From Candidatus Adiutrix sp. (GTDB lineage Bacteria > Desulfobacterota > Desulfarculia > Adiutricales > Adiutricaceae): a DNA stretch of 7,021 bases. Positions 1 to 6,067 of the stretch are shown here, piece by piece (within the stretch, counting starts at the first letter, position 1; each line of letters opens with the position of its first letter). The position numbers and the translations under genes are program-made. The notes beneath the pieces are model-generated. The model was not told where the DNA came from. It searched no databases and saw only the letters and a program-made list of their open reading frames with translations. The stretch lies in contig JAISRV010000091.1 in assembly GCA_031273445.1 (NCBI GenBank), positions 1 to 7,021 on the forward strand, given 5' to 3'.

Positions 1-757
1 CGTCGCTGCTGACGGCGTGGCCGCCGCGCGCGGCGTATTCCCATTCCGCCTCGGTCGGCAGCCGCAAAAAGCCGATATTTTTGGGGTCGTCGGCAAAGGC
101 GGGCAGGCTTTCGGGCGCATGCTCCAGCAGCCAATTCATATATTTTTCCGTAAAGGCCACCGCCTCATACCAGGCGACGTCGGTTTTGGGCGCGGCGGAA
201 TGGCTCTGAAGCGGCCCGCACTCGCCCATGACCGCCTCCCACTGGGCCACGGAGACTTCATATTTGCCTATGAGAAAAATATGCCCGCCGCTATGGTCGG
301 CCAGTTGTTTTTTCACCCGGTCGCGCCAGGCGGCCGGCAGGTCTTTCAACCTCAGAGGCGAGGCGATGAAGCCGACGAACTGGCGGTCGTAATAGCCGTG
401 AGGCCGCTGTTCAGCGCTGCCGAGGCGCGTTTCGAAATCTTTCAGAAGGCCGTCGACCGGCACGGCCGCCGGCCGCAGGGCCAGGCTCAAGCCGCAGGGC
501 ATCGGCAGAACAATATCGCCTGCATCCGGCCGCGGGTTGGAAACATCGGCCGGGCTGACGGCGCCTAGGGGCGTCAATTGGGCGGCCGCGCCTTCATCCG
601 GCCCCGAGTTGGAAACATCGGCCGGGCTGACGGCGCCTTTGCGCGTCAACTGGGCGGCCGCCTCGCCGGGCCCGAAGAGGTCGGCCGCCAACATAAGACC
701 GGCCGCCATGACCAGGGCGGCGGCCTTTCTCAAAGTCGAAGACGAAAAATCAGACAT
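1..757 (-). CDS. Secreted FGE/SUMF1-fold protein, N-terminal part (TagR-like; 3' end outside window)
   Basis: The first 252 residues are visible; the frame is open to the left edge. A signal peptide covers about 1-35 (LRKAAALVMAAGLMLAADLF then GEAAA/Q). A duplicated 24-residue unit (34-81) and a short charged region follow. The start of an FGE-sulfatase domain is clear: HIFLIGKYEVSVAQWEAVMG (159-178), PKTDVAWYEAVAFTEKYMNW (190-209) and GFLRLPTEAEWEYAARGG (229-246). The catalytic-cysteine region of true formylglycine-generating enzymes lies further C-terminal and is not in the window, so enzymatic activity cannot be judged. Next to a vWA/ABC/permease set, a periplasmic binding partner like TagR of the type VI phosphorylation pathway is more likely than a sulfatase-maturing enzyme (inference; no sulfatase is present). 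Confidence 0.88.
   Translation of the reverse strand, partial: MSDFSSSTLRKAAALVMAAGLMLAADLFGPGEAAAQLTRKGAVSPADVSNSGPDEGAAAQLTPLGAVSPADVSNPRPDAGDIVLPMPCGLSLALRPAAVPVDGLLKDFETRLGSAEQRPHGYYDRQFVGFIASPLRLKDLPAAWRDRVKKQLADHSGGHIFLIGKYEVSVAQWEAVMGECGPLQSHSAAPKTDVAWYEAVAFTEKYMNWLLEHAPESLPAFADDPKNIGFLRLPTEAEWEYAARGGHAVSSD
523..660 (-). repeat. 72-bp tandem duplication inside the FGE-fold gene
   Basis: Two copies (523-594 and 595-660, the second ending slightly earlier) have few mismatches and an exact 72-bp offset. They encode AAQLTRKGAVSPADVSN and AAQLTPLGAVSPADVSN, each within a 24-residue unit directly after the predicted signal-peptide cleavage site. The duplication keeps the reading frame. Confidence 0.9.
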
Positions 758-1949
758 CACGCATACCCTCCGACGGCTCTATGCCGGCCAGGCTGAAGGC
801 GGCGACGCTTGAAGCGCCCACCATGAAGATGAAACTCAGGCCGACGGCCGCGGCCAGCTTCCAGGGCGGCAGCCAGCAGACCCGCTCGCCGAAGCCGAGG
901 CCGGGGCCGAAATAATCATTGAGCACGGCGGCAATGCCTAAAAACAGGGCGTCGGCGGCCAAGGCGGCCAAAATGCCGGTCAGCGCGGCCTGAAACATGG
1001 AAAAAAGCGACAGCCGCCCGCCGCTCAGCCCCAGGAGCCGTAATACGGCCAGGGAACGGCGCATTTTCGCCGCCTGATCCAGGGCGCTGGAAGCGGCCGA
1101 AGCGAAGGCGCCCGTCCCCACCACCACCGCCAGCACGAAAAAGACCACGGCGAAAGAATGGTCGAGACTGCGCACGACGGCGATGTCCTCGGCCCGGGTA
1201 TAGACTTCCAAACCCCGCGCGGCCAGAAAGCGCCGCAAAACCTCTACGCTGTCCAGATCTTTGGCGTAGAGGCGGAAACCGGCGTATCGCGGCGCGATCT
1301 CAGGCTTTTCGCGGCCCGCCCAGCCCAGGGCGGGCGCGGCGAAGCCGTTGCGGTAATCTTCGGTCATTTCCATCAACGCCAGGGGGCAAAAGACAAGGTC
1401 GCGGGAAACCACATAACGGGGCACAACGCCCATGACCGTCAACTCGGTCGAGGCGGTCTCCAGGCGGCCTTCAGCGCGCCGGCTGACCGTGCCCCGCACC
1501 GTATCGCCGGCCGCAAGGACCATTTTCTCGGCCACGGCTTCCGAAACGAAAACAGAGCCGAGGCCGCTCAGCCGGTCAGGCCTGGCCGCGCTTTCCGCCT
1601 CAGCGCCGCCCGCCAAAAGAGGGTCGCCCGGGGCGGTGGCCGACAGGCCGACCCATATGGGCGCGGCGCCGGCCTTTTCCAGTTGAATGGTCGCGGCGAT
1701 GCTGCGCGTCTCCGCAATGACGAAAGCGGCGGCGGGATGCTCGCGCAGGGCCTTGAAAAAATCGTCGCCGAACTGGCCTGTCCCCGCCGGCGACAGCTCC
1801 AGGTTGCGCGGGTTGTCGATCAGCCGCGCGGTCAGGGCGCCGATGACGCCGTCTTTGACCCCCATGAGCGTCAACAGCGGCGTCAGAAAGGCGGCCAGGG
1901 AGAACACGGCGCAGACGGAAAAGAGCCACTCGCGGCGATAGTGCTTCAA
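750..1949 (-). CDS. FtsX/MacB-type ABC permease (TagS-like)
   Basis: Predicted 399 residues from the TTG at 1949, or 408 from an ATT at 1976. The layout is that of type VII ABC permeases. One N-terminal membrane helix (about 9-29, SVCAVFSLAAFLTPLLTLMG) precedes a periplasmic MacB-PCD-like domain (about 30-265, with VTVMGVVP-type strands such as TELTVMGVVPRYVV). Three C-terminal helices follow (SFAVVFFVLAVVVGTGAF; MFQAALTGILAALAADALFLG; LSFIFMVGASSVAAFSLAG), ending in the typical cytoplasmic IEPSEGMRDV. Upstream in-frame codons encode IFAATIKLSL, a good match to the amphipathic N-terminus common in the family (LKLALRNL-like). The real start is therefore probably upstream of 1949 although no ATG/GTG/TTG exists there. 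Its TGA overlaps the FGE-like gene by 8 bp. It would pair with the adjacent ATPase. Confidence 0.9.
   Translation of the reverse strand: MKHYRREWLFSVCAVFSLAAFLTPLLTLMGVKDGVIGALTARLIDNPRNLELSPAGTGQFGDDFFKALREHPAAAFVIAETRSIAATIQLEKAGAAPIWVGLSATAPGDPLLAGGAEAESAARPDRLSGLGSVFVSEAVAEKMVLAAGDTVRGTVSRRAEGRLETASTELTVMGVVPRYVVSRDLVFCPLALMEMTEDYRNGFAAPALGWAGREKPEIAPRYAGFRLYAKDLDSVEVLRRFLAARGLEVYTRAEDIAVVRSLDHSFAVVFFVLAVVVGTGAFASAASSALDQAAKMRRSLAVLRLLGLSGGRLSLFSMFQAALTGILAALAADALFLGIAAVLNDYFGPGLGFGERVCWLPPWKLAAAVGLSFIFMVGASSVAAFSLAGIEPSEGMRDV
766..771 (-). promoter_or_regulatory. Shine-Dalgarno GGAGGG of the FGE-fold gene
   Basis: GGAGGG on the minus strand lies 8 nt before the ATG at 757, within the final codons of the permease. 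It supports this start and translational coupling through the 8-bp ATGTCTGA overlap. Confidence 0.65.
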
Positions 1950-1954
1950 CGACA

Positions 1955-2092
1955 GTTTTATGGTCGCGGCGAAAATATTTAACCTCCCTCAGCTGAAAAC
2001 CGCCTGAAACGGCGCTGGCCTCTCGACGGCGGTTTTATGGTCGCGGCGAAAATACTCAAAACCCTCAGTTGGACTTCTCGGCTAAAACCGCC
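1955..2092 (-). repeat. Imperfect tandem duplication of the ATPase/permease junction (77-bp offset)
   Basis: A 23-bp block (plus strand 1955-1977) is repeated identically at 2032-2054. Similarity continues as CCCTCAG plus AAAACCGCC in both copies (1986-2004 and 2062-2092, with a 12-bp length difference). The right copy contains the true 3' end of the ATPase gene. The left copy holds a decayed version of it followed by the 5' end of the permease gene. The offset is not a multiple of three. Confidence 0.8.
1983..1988 (-). promoter_or_regulatory. Shine-Dalgarno GGGAGG of the permease, aligned with an ATT codon
   Basis: GGGAGG on the minus strand is 6 nt from an in-frame ATT (1976-1974). It is 27 nt from a CTG (1955) and 33 nt from the TTG at 1949. 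An in-frame TGA immediately upstream of the motif (minus-strand TGA GGG AGG) rules out an earlier start. Spacing therefore favours the non-standard ATT or an error in the sequence. Confidence 0.55.
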
Positions 2093-2844
2093 CGGATGGG
2101 CTCATCCGGCCCGCCGGGCCGGCACTCGATCCTGAACTCGCGAAAACCGTGGCGGCCGACGCGCCCGAGGTCGTGAGCGGCCGCCACCAGAGCCGATTCA
2201 CGGCTCAGTTCCACAAGAAGCTCGAAAACGCGGTCGGCGGTGGGCGGGTCCAGCGCGGCCGTGGGTTCGTCGGCCAGTATCACCAGCGGCCGGTGAATGA
2301 CGGCCCTGGCGATGGCGCAGCGCTGTCTTTCGCCCACGGAAACCCGGCCGGGGTATTTGCCCCAGAGATGGGCTATATTCAAAATCCTCCCCAATTCGGC
2401 CAGCCGTTCCAGCCTCTCGGCCTTCTCTATGCGTTTAAGCTCGGCGGGCAGAAGAATGTTGTCGCGCACGGTCAGAAAAGGCAGAAGCCCGCCGGTCTGC
2501 GGAACGTAGCCCATATATTTCAGGCGCAACAGCCCCAGGCGGTCGGCCGCCCTGGCCCGCCAGGCGGCCTGAAGGTCCGTCCGGCCGTCGCTTTCAGGGC
2601 GCCATATAAACTCTTCGGCCGCGTCGGGCTTAAGCGCCAGAGCCAGCATATCCAGGGCCGTGCTCTTGCCGCTGCCCGAATCGCCCGTCAACATGAGGCG
2701 CTCGCCGACCCGCAGGTCAAGCCGGGGCGCCGACAGTTCATAGCCGCCGGCGGAACCGCCGGTTCTGGTCTTCACCAGCCCGCGCGTCCGCATGAGAATT
2801 TCGCCGGCCGCCGGCCCGGCCTCTTGGTCCGCTCCGGCGGCCAT
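2065..2844 (-). CDS. ABC transporter ATP-binding protein, LolD/MacB/TagT type
   Basis: Predicted 259 residues, close to the usual size for LolD/FtsE/MacB-type ATPases. Visible motifs are Walker A GDSGSGKST (54-62), Q-loop YVPQ (Q116), signature VSVGERQ (168-174), Walker B LVILADEP with catalytic E193, D-loop AALD (196-199) and H-loop H224. The signature departs from the usual LSGGE by having Val in place of the first Gly. The ATG at 2844, sharing TGATG with the vWA stop, is preferred over an in-frame TTG at 2880. The TTG would extend the protein into the vWA coding region with no Shine-Dalgarno. It presumably energises the permease encoded next. By context it is a TagT-like mechanotransmission ATPase rather than a true lipoprotein exporter (inference). 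Confidence 0.93.
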   Translation of the reverse strand: MAAGADQEAGPAAGEILMRTRGLVKTRTGGSAGGYELSAPRLDLRVGERLMLTGDSGSGKSTALDMLALALKPDAAEEFIWRPESDGRTDLQAAWRARAADRLGLLRLKYMGYVPQTGGLLPFLTVRDNILLPAELKRIEKAERLERLAELGRILNIAHLWGKYPGRVSVGERQRCAIARAVIHRPLVILADEPTAALDPPTADRVFELLVELSRESALVAAAHDLGRVGRHGFREFRIECRPGGPDEPIRAVLAEKSN

Positions 2845-4853
2845 CACGGCAGCATCGTCAGCGGCACGCGATAGAGCCAATCGCCCGGGTGGGCGCCGCC
2901 GAAGCGGGCCCAGTTGTCCACATCCCGGTCATATTCCTCATAACGGGCCAGCCTTGATTTCAGGCGGTTGATGAACTGGGTCTGCTGGCCGATGCTCATG
3001 CCGTACCAGTCGCGTTCGGTCATGCCCATGATGTCGCTTTGATAGGGCAGCCCGTCCAGAAACTCGCCCAGAACGCCCATCTCGCCTAAATTGGTCTCCG
3101 GGTTGGCGGCGAAGCGGGCGGGGTCGCGGCTGATCTGGGTCGAGGCGGAGAGGATGGCGGCGAAGAAGTCCGTGGCCCCTGTCTTTTTGACCCGTTCGGC
3201 ATTGTCGATGATCATCTTCAACTGGCGGCTCAGGGCGCTCAGTTGGTCTTTGGACAGCAGCACCGCCACCTCCACCGTGGGCACGACCGCGCGGTCGTTG
3301 GCCGCGGCCAGGCGCGCCATGTCTTTGTCGGCTATCCAGGAGCGCACCACCCTGGGGGCGACGCTCCTGTTGGCGCGGCCGAGGTATTCCAGCCGGATGG
3401 AATAGCCCAGGGCCTCGCCCAGGGCCGCGGCCCGCTCTTCAAGGTCGGAGGCGGCCGGCTTTTTTTTCTTCGGCTCGTCCCGCTTCCCGAAGAGCGTCCT
3501 GGTCATGCCGGCGGTAAGGCTTTGCACCGTGCCTTCAAAATCGGCGGCGCCTTTTTCGGCCGTGGGCGCGTCCCAGGAAAGATAGCCGCTGTAGTCTTCC
3601 GCGTTGAAGGAGAGGAGCCGGTAGGCCTCTTCGGCGTAGCCGTGATTCTTGAGGCCTGAGCCGCTTTTGACATGGAGGGTGATGATTTTTATGTTCTTCT
3701 GGCGGGCCAGGTCGGCTATTTCCCCGGTGGTCATCATCGTGCTGATGTAGGGGTCGGTAATTTCAAGGGGCCCGGCGTCGGTTATCAACAGGACGACGCG
3801 GCCGTTGTAAGGGTCCCAGTCCAGCTCTTCAATGGCGGTCTTGATCCCGGCCAGCGAATCCTCATTGTAGGAATGCGTGGAAACTTCGGCTTCCCTCACC
3901 TCGGAGAGGGCTTTTTCGAATTCGTCGCGCTCCATGGCCAGGCGCAGGGGCGAAATGACCTTGCTGACATAGCCCAGGCGCGGCGAAGCCTCGACGCTGT
4001 TGCGAAAGGCCACTATGCCCAGGGCCACATTGTCGCCCTGGCCTCTGGCTTCAACCTCGTCATATATCTCGCGGGTGATCTCGCGGCTCTTTTCTATGTA
4101 AGGCCCCATGGATATGGTGGCGTCCATGACGAAGGCGATGGCGTTTTTCGCCGAACCGGCGGCCGGCCCGCCCCGGCCGCCGTCATCGCCGCCGCCCGCG
4201 CCGCTTTCATCCCCGCCCAAAGCCGGGTCGATGGAGCCGACCTCAAGAAACTTCACGCCTTCAAAAAGTTCCTGATAAGAAAAAATGGGCATGAGGTAAA
4301 AATGATCGTAAGGCACCGCGCCGACCTCGTCGCCCGGCTCCATGGCCAATACGGGAAAGGCGGCGGGCGGCGCGGTCTTTTCGGCGGCGTATTTCTGAAA
4401 TTCAGACCGCAGCCGGGCCAGGGCGCCGCCGATGTCCTTTTGGCCGGCCAGGTCTTCAAGATCGCCGGATTCTTTAAAAAAAAGCAGCGGTTCGCGTGAG
4501 ACGCGCTCGGCGAAAAGAAGAACCAGGGCCTGTTTCCAGTCGCTGGCCGCCGCGGCCGGCAGCCAGCCCTGGCCGCCGCCGACCGTGTCGGGGGCCACGC
4601 GCAGCCAGACGGCCCCGTCATGGGTTCGGCGTTCATAAACGTACAGAACGGAAAAGGGAATGATCTTGGCCACGGCCGCGCCGCCGGGCGCCTGATGGAG
4701 GGCCGCCTCCGGGTGAGTTATGACCCGCTGAAAAATAGTCTTTTTCCCTTCCATTAGAAGAGGCCGATCCTCGGCCAGGCCCGGGGCGGCGGGGACGAGC
4801 AGCCCCAGCAGCGCGGCCAGGATGAATATTTTCCTAATAATGGCCCAAGACAT
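2844..4853 (-). CDS. Secreted SH3-like/vWA protein resembling the periplasmic part of PpkA (no kinase domain)
   Basis: Predicted 669 residues. A signal peptide covers 1-27 (IIRKIFILAALLGLLVPAAPGLA, with cleavage probably after ALA-like PGLA). An SH3-like segment at about 41-105 (FQRVITHPEAALHQAPGG to GQGWLPA) leads to a helical stretch. A Gly/Asp-rich linker (212-232) precedes a vWA domain at about 238-455. The metal-site motif appears as D244-A-T-I-S248, with Thr326 (STHS) and Asp359 (ITDAGP). A C-terminal helical region (470-669) contains DWYGMSIGQQ. This order resembles the extracytoplasmic portion of the type VI secretion Ser/Thr kinase PpkA, but the N-terminal kinase is replaced by a signal peptide. 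The ATG has a weak AGGTG only 4 nt upstream. The gene ends in a TGATG overlap with the ABC ATPase. A periplasmic sensor/partner role is inferred. Confidence 0.85.
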   Translation of the reverse strand: MSWAIIRKIFILAALLGLLVPAAPGLAEDRPLLMEGKKTIFQRVITHPEAALHQAPGGAAVAKIIPFSVLYVYERRTHDGAVWLRVAPDTVGGGQGWLPAAAASDWKQALVLLFAERVSREPLLFFKESGDLEDLAGQKDIGGALARLRSEFQKYAAEKTAPPAAFPVLAMEPGDEVGAVPYDHFYLMPIFSYQELFEGVKFLEVGSIDPALGGDESGAGGGDDGGRGGPAAGSAKNAIAFVMDATISMGPYIEKSREITREIYDEVEARGQGDNVALGIVAFRNSVEASPRLGYVSKVISPLRLAMERDEFEKALSEVREAEVSTHSYNEDSLAGIKTAIEELDWDPYNGRVVLLITDAGPLEITDPYISTMMTTGEIADLARQKNIKIITLHVKSGSGLKNHGYAEEAYRLLSFNAEDYSGYLSWDAPTAEKGAADFEGTVQSLTAGMTRTLFGKRDEPKKKKPAASDLEERAAALGEALGYSIRLEYLGRANRSVAPRVVRSWIADKDMARLAAANDRAVVPTVEVAVLLSKDQLSALSRQLKMIIDNAERVKKTGATDFFAAILSASTQISRDPARFAANPETNLGEMGVLGEFLDGLPYQSDIMGMTERDWYGMSIGQQTQFINRLKSRLARYEEYDRDVDNWARFGGAHPGDWLYRVPLTMLP

Positions 4854-4906
4854 GCGTCACCTGTATCATTTCAATTTTGCTGGGAGCCTTGGCGGGGCTG
4901 ATCGTA

Positions 4907-4936
4907 GCCAGGCAAAAAGTGCGATTTTTGCCTGGC
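4907..4936. repeat. Perfect 12-bp inverted repeat, 6-nt loop
   Basis: GCCAGGCAAAAA pairs perfectly with TTTTTGCCTGGC around the loop GTGCGA. The A/T run lies inside the stem rather than after it, so this is not a classical intrinsic terminator. It would still form a stable hairpin in RNA from either strand. Confidence 0.85.
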
Positions 4937-4956
4937 CAGCTAGCTTGTCGGCCTTT

Positions 4957-5003
4957 CAAACAGTCGCTTCGCTCCGTCGGCCCTGCGGCCGACACGCTGT
5001 TTG
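4957..5003. repeat. Nested inverted repeat just downstream of the polyproline gene
   Basis: Outer arms CAAACAG (4957-4963) and CTGTTTG (4997-5003) enclose inner arms GTCGGCC (4976-4982) and GGCCGAC (4987-4993) with a CTGC loop. A smaller GTCGCTTCGCTC bulge lies on one side. It begins 2 nt after the TAA of the upstream gene, a position suited to mRNA 3'-end protection or partial termination. There is no following U-run, so a strong terminator is not supported. Confidence 0.7.
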
Positions 5004-5005
5004 CT

Positions 5006-6067
5006 TTATTGCCCCTGGGCTTCCAGCCACTTCGTCAGCGCCGCCAGGCGCTCTTCCGCCTCCCGGTCGCCGGCTTTTGCGGCCGCTTCGTATTCGGCGC
5101 GGGCCGTCGGGGCGTCCTTGATGATGCTGCCGGACGGCCGCGCGTCGGCCGGGTCGAAAAAGGCCGCGTAGCGGGTGCGGTATTTGGGCGCGACCTGGGC
5201 CAGGGCTTCAGCCAGGAGGAAGGCGGCGTCTTCCGCGCCGTTCAGCCCGTCATAGCGGGCCAGGGCCGCTTCGAGCTCGGTCGCCGGCGCCTCTCGCCGC
5301 AGCAGCGCGCGCGCTTCCTTCAACGGGTCGGCCGGCGGAGCGGCCTCGGGCCGCTCCGTGACGGCCGGAGCGGCCTCGGGCTGTGCCGTGACAGCCGGGG
5401 CGGGCTCGGCCGGAGCGGCCTCGGGCGGCGCGGCCTCGTCGCCTGGCAAAAAGCGCCAGAGCAGTAAGCCGGCCGCCGCCGCCAGCAGAATCAGGGCCAC
5501 AACCGCAATTAAAACCGCTTTGCCGCGGCCGCCTTTGGCCTTGGCTTGCGGCGGCGGCGTCGGCGTCGGCGGCGGCGGCGGCGGCGGCGGAGGTGGAGGT
5601 GGTGGAGGAGGAGGTGGTGGTGGTGGAGGAGGTGGTGGTGGTGGCGGCGGCGGCGGCTGATCGTCGTCTTCTATGCGGCCGCCCAGGTTGATTTTGTCGC
5701 CGCTGAGCGGCGGCCGGTGAATATGGCCGACGTCGAGACGCAGATCCTTGAACAGGCAGGCCGGGCCTTTGACATGGAAAGCATGCAGTTTCCTCCGGAA
5801 GGCGCCGGTGAAATCCGGCCCCAGCTCCATGACCAGCGTCTCGCCGTCCCAGCTCTGGGCCTCCGGCTTATGATAACACTCGTTGCCGCCGTCCGGCCAG
5901 CGGTCGCGGCCCGGAGGCTGCATGAAGATGCGCGACGGATACTCCTGAACGGCCACGGTAAAAACATCCCCCGGGCCGGGCCGCTCCTGGTCTTCCTGGT
6001 CGAAGGTCAGCTTCAGGAGGGCATGGCCCCGGCCGCGGGCCGGGTTGTTCAGTATTTCGTGATTCAT
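5006..6067 (-). CDS. Single-pass membrane protein with 30-proline rod (unrecognised family)
   Basis: Predicted 353 residues; I do not recognise the family. Residues 1-136 form a globular, probably cytoplasmic, beta-rich domain (for example FTVAVQEYPSRIFMQPPGRD and LVMELGPDFTGAF) ending in an acidic EDDD. Residues 138-167 are 30 consecutive prolines, followed by TPTPPP. A basic stretch (KAKGGRGK, to 183) precedes one hydrophobic segment (about 184-206), predicting N-in/C-out topology. Residues 210-247 are an Ala/Pro/Glu-rich linker with repeated PEAAP units. Residues 248-353 form a small helical domain (ALARYDGLNGAEDAAFLLAE, ARAEYEAAAKAGDREAEERL) that looks like a degenerate TPR/Sel1-type helical pair, presumably periplasmic. 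The ATG at 6067 is chosen over the TTG at 6073 for its Shine-Dalgarno spacing and ATGA coupling. The layout suggests a link between a cytoplasmic Srf complex and the envelope (inference). Confidence 0.85.
   Translation of the reverse strand: MNHEILNNPARGRGHALLKLTFDQEDQERPGPGDVFTVAVQEYPSRIFMQPPGRDRWPDGGNECYHKPEAQSWDGETLVMELGPDFTGAFRRKLHAFHVKGPACLFKDLRLDVGHIHRPPLSGDKINLGGRIEDDDQPPPPPPPPPPPPPPPPPPPPPPPPPPPPPPTPTPPPQAKAKGGRGKAVLIAVVALILLAAAAGLLLWRFLPGDEAAPPEAAPAEPAPAVTAQPEAAPAVTERPEAAPPADPLKEARALLRREAPATELEAALARYDGLNGAEDAAFLLAEALAQVAPKYRTRYAAFFDPADARPSGSIIKDAPTARAEYEAAAKAGDREAEERLAALTKWLEAQGQ
5336..5426 (-). repeat. Imperfect repeats encoding PEAAP units in the periplasmic linker
   Basis: The plus-strand motif CGGAGCGGCCTCGGGC recurs exactly at 5336-5351, 5366-5381 and 5411-5426. 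The spacings are 30 and 45 bp, so the reading frame is kept. It encodes the repeated EAAP blocks of the linker following the membrane segment. Confidence 0.8.
5567..5656 (-). repeat. GGN triplet tract encoding 30 consecutive prolines
   Basis: Thirty in-frame proline codons. Read on the minus strand, 4 CCG are followed by 18 codons that are only CCA (11) or CCT (7), then 8 CCG. The central switch away from CCG stands out in such a GC-rich gene. The plus-strand poly-Gly/poly-Arg readings are shadows. Confidence 0.95.

Larger units (their letters stand above)
4854..5005. other. 152-bp gene-free, hairpin-rich intergenic stretch
   Basis: No plausible gene lies here. The stretch separates the srfC-like/polyproline pair from the vWA-ABC block and is the largest gap in the window. 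It holds two independent inverted repeats (4907-4936 and 4957-5003), an 8-bp palindrome AGCTAGCT (4938-4945) and a third copy of GTCGGCC (4947-4953) that could pair alternatively. I see no clear sigma70-type promoter; the last 40 bp before the vWA gene (4854-4893) are comparatively AT-rich and could hold one. It could be a dispersed intergenic repeat, a processing site or an attenuator. Confidence 0.6.

Noticed and set aside
17..568. 183-codon plus-strand open frame near the left edge
   Set aside because: The minus strand here encodes a signal peptide and FGE-sulfatase domain motifs, so the plus-strand frame is a shadow.
1158..1982. 274-codon plus-strand open frame opposite the permease
   Set aside because: It is antisense to a recognisable FtsX-type permease and lacks a recognisable domain or Shine-Dalgarno.
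1955..2092. CRISPR array or insertion-sequence ends
   Set aside because: Only two copies in direct orientation, both explained by duplication of gene ends; no spacers, inverted termini or transposase.
2149..2874. 241-codon plus-strand open frame opposite the ABC ATPase
   Set aside because: The minus strand carries every ABC motif; the plus-strand protein is Gly/Gln/Arg-rich with no motifs.
3672..4499. 275-codon plus-strand open frame opposite the vWA gene
   Set aside because: It is fully antisense to a gene with clear domains, has low-complexity composition and no family-like motifs; GC-rich sequence commonly leaves the opposite frame open.
4854..4895. Sigma70 promoter for the vWA gene
   Set aside because: An AT-richer segment with a GATACA-like hexamer is present, but no convincing -35 box lies at a suitable spacing and it would leave almost no leader.
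4907..4936. Intrinsic terminator
   Set aside because: The stem is strong but the T-run is inside the stem and no U-tract follows on either strand; recorded as a hairpin repeat instead.
5358..5660. Plus-strand poly-glycine and poly-arginine frames
   Set aside because: They are complements or frame-shifts of the proline tract; only the minus-strand frame is flanked by globular domains and a membrane helix.
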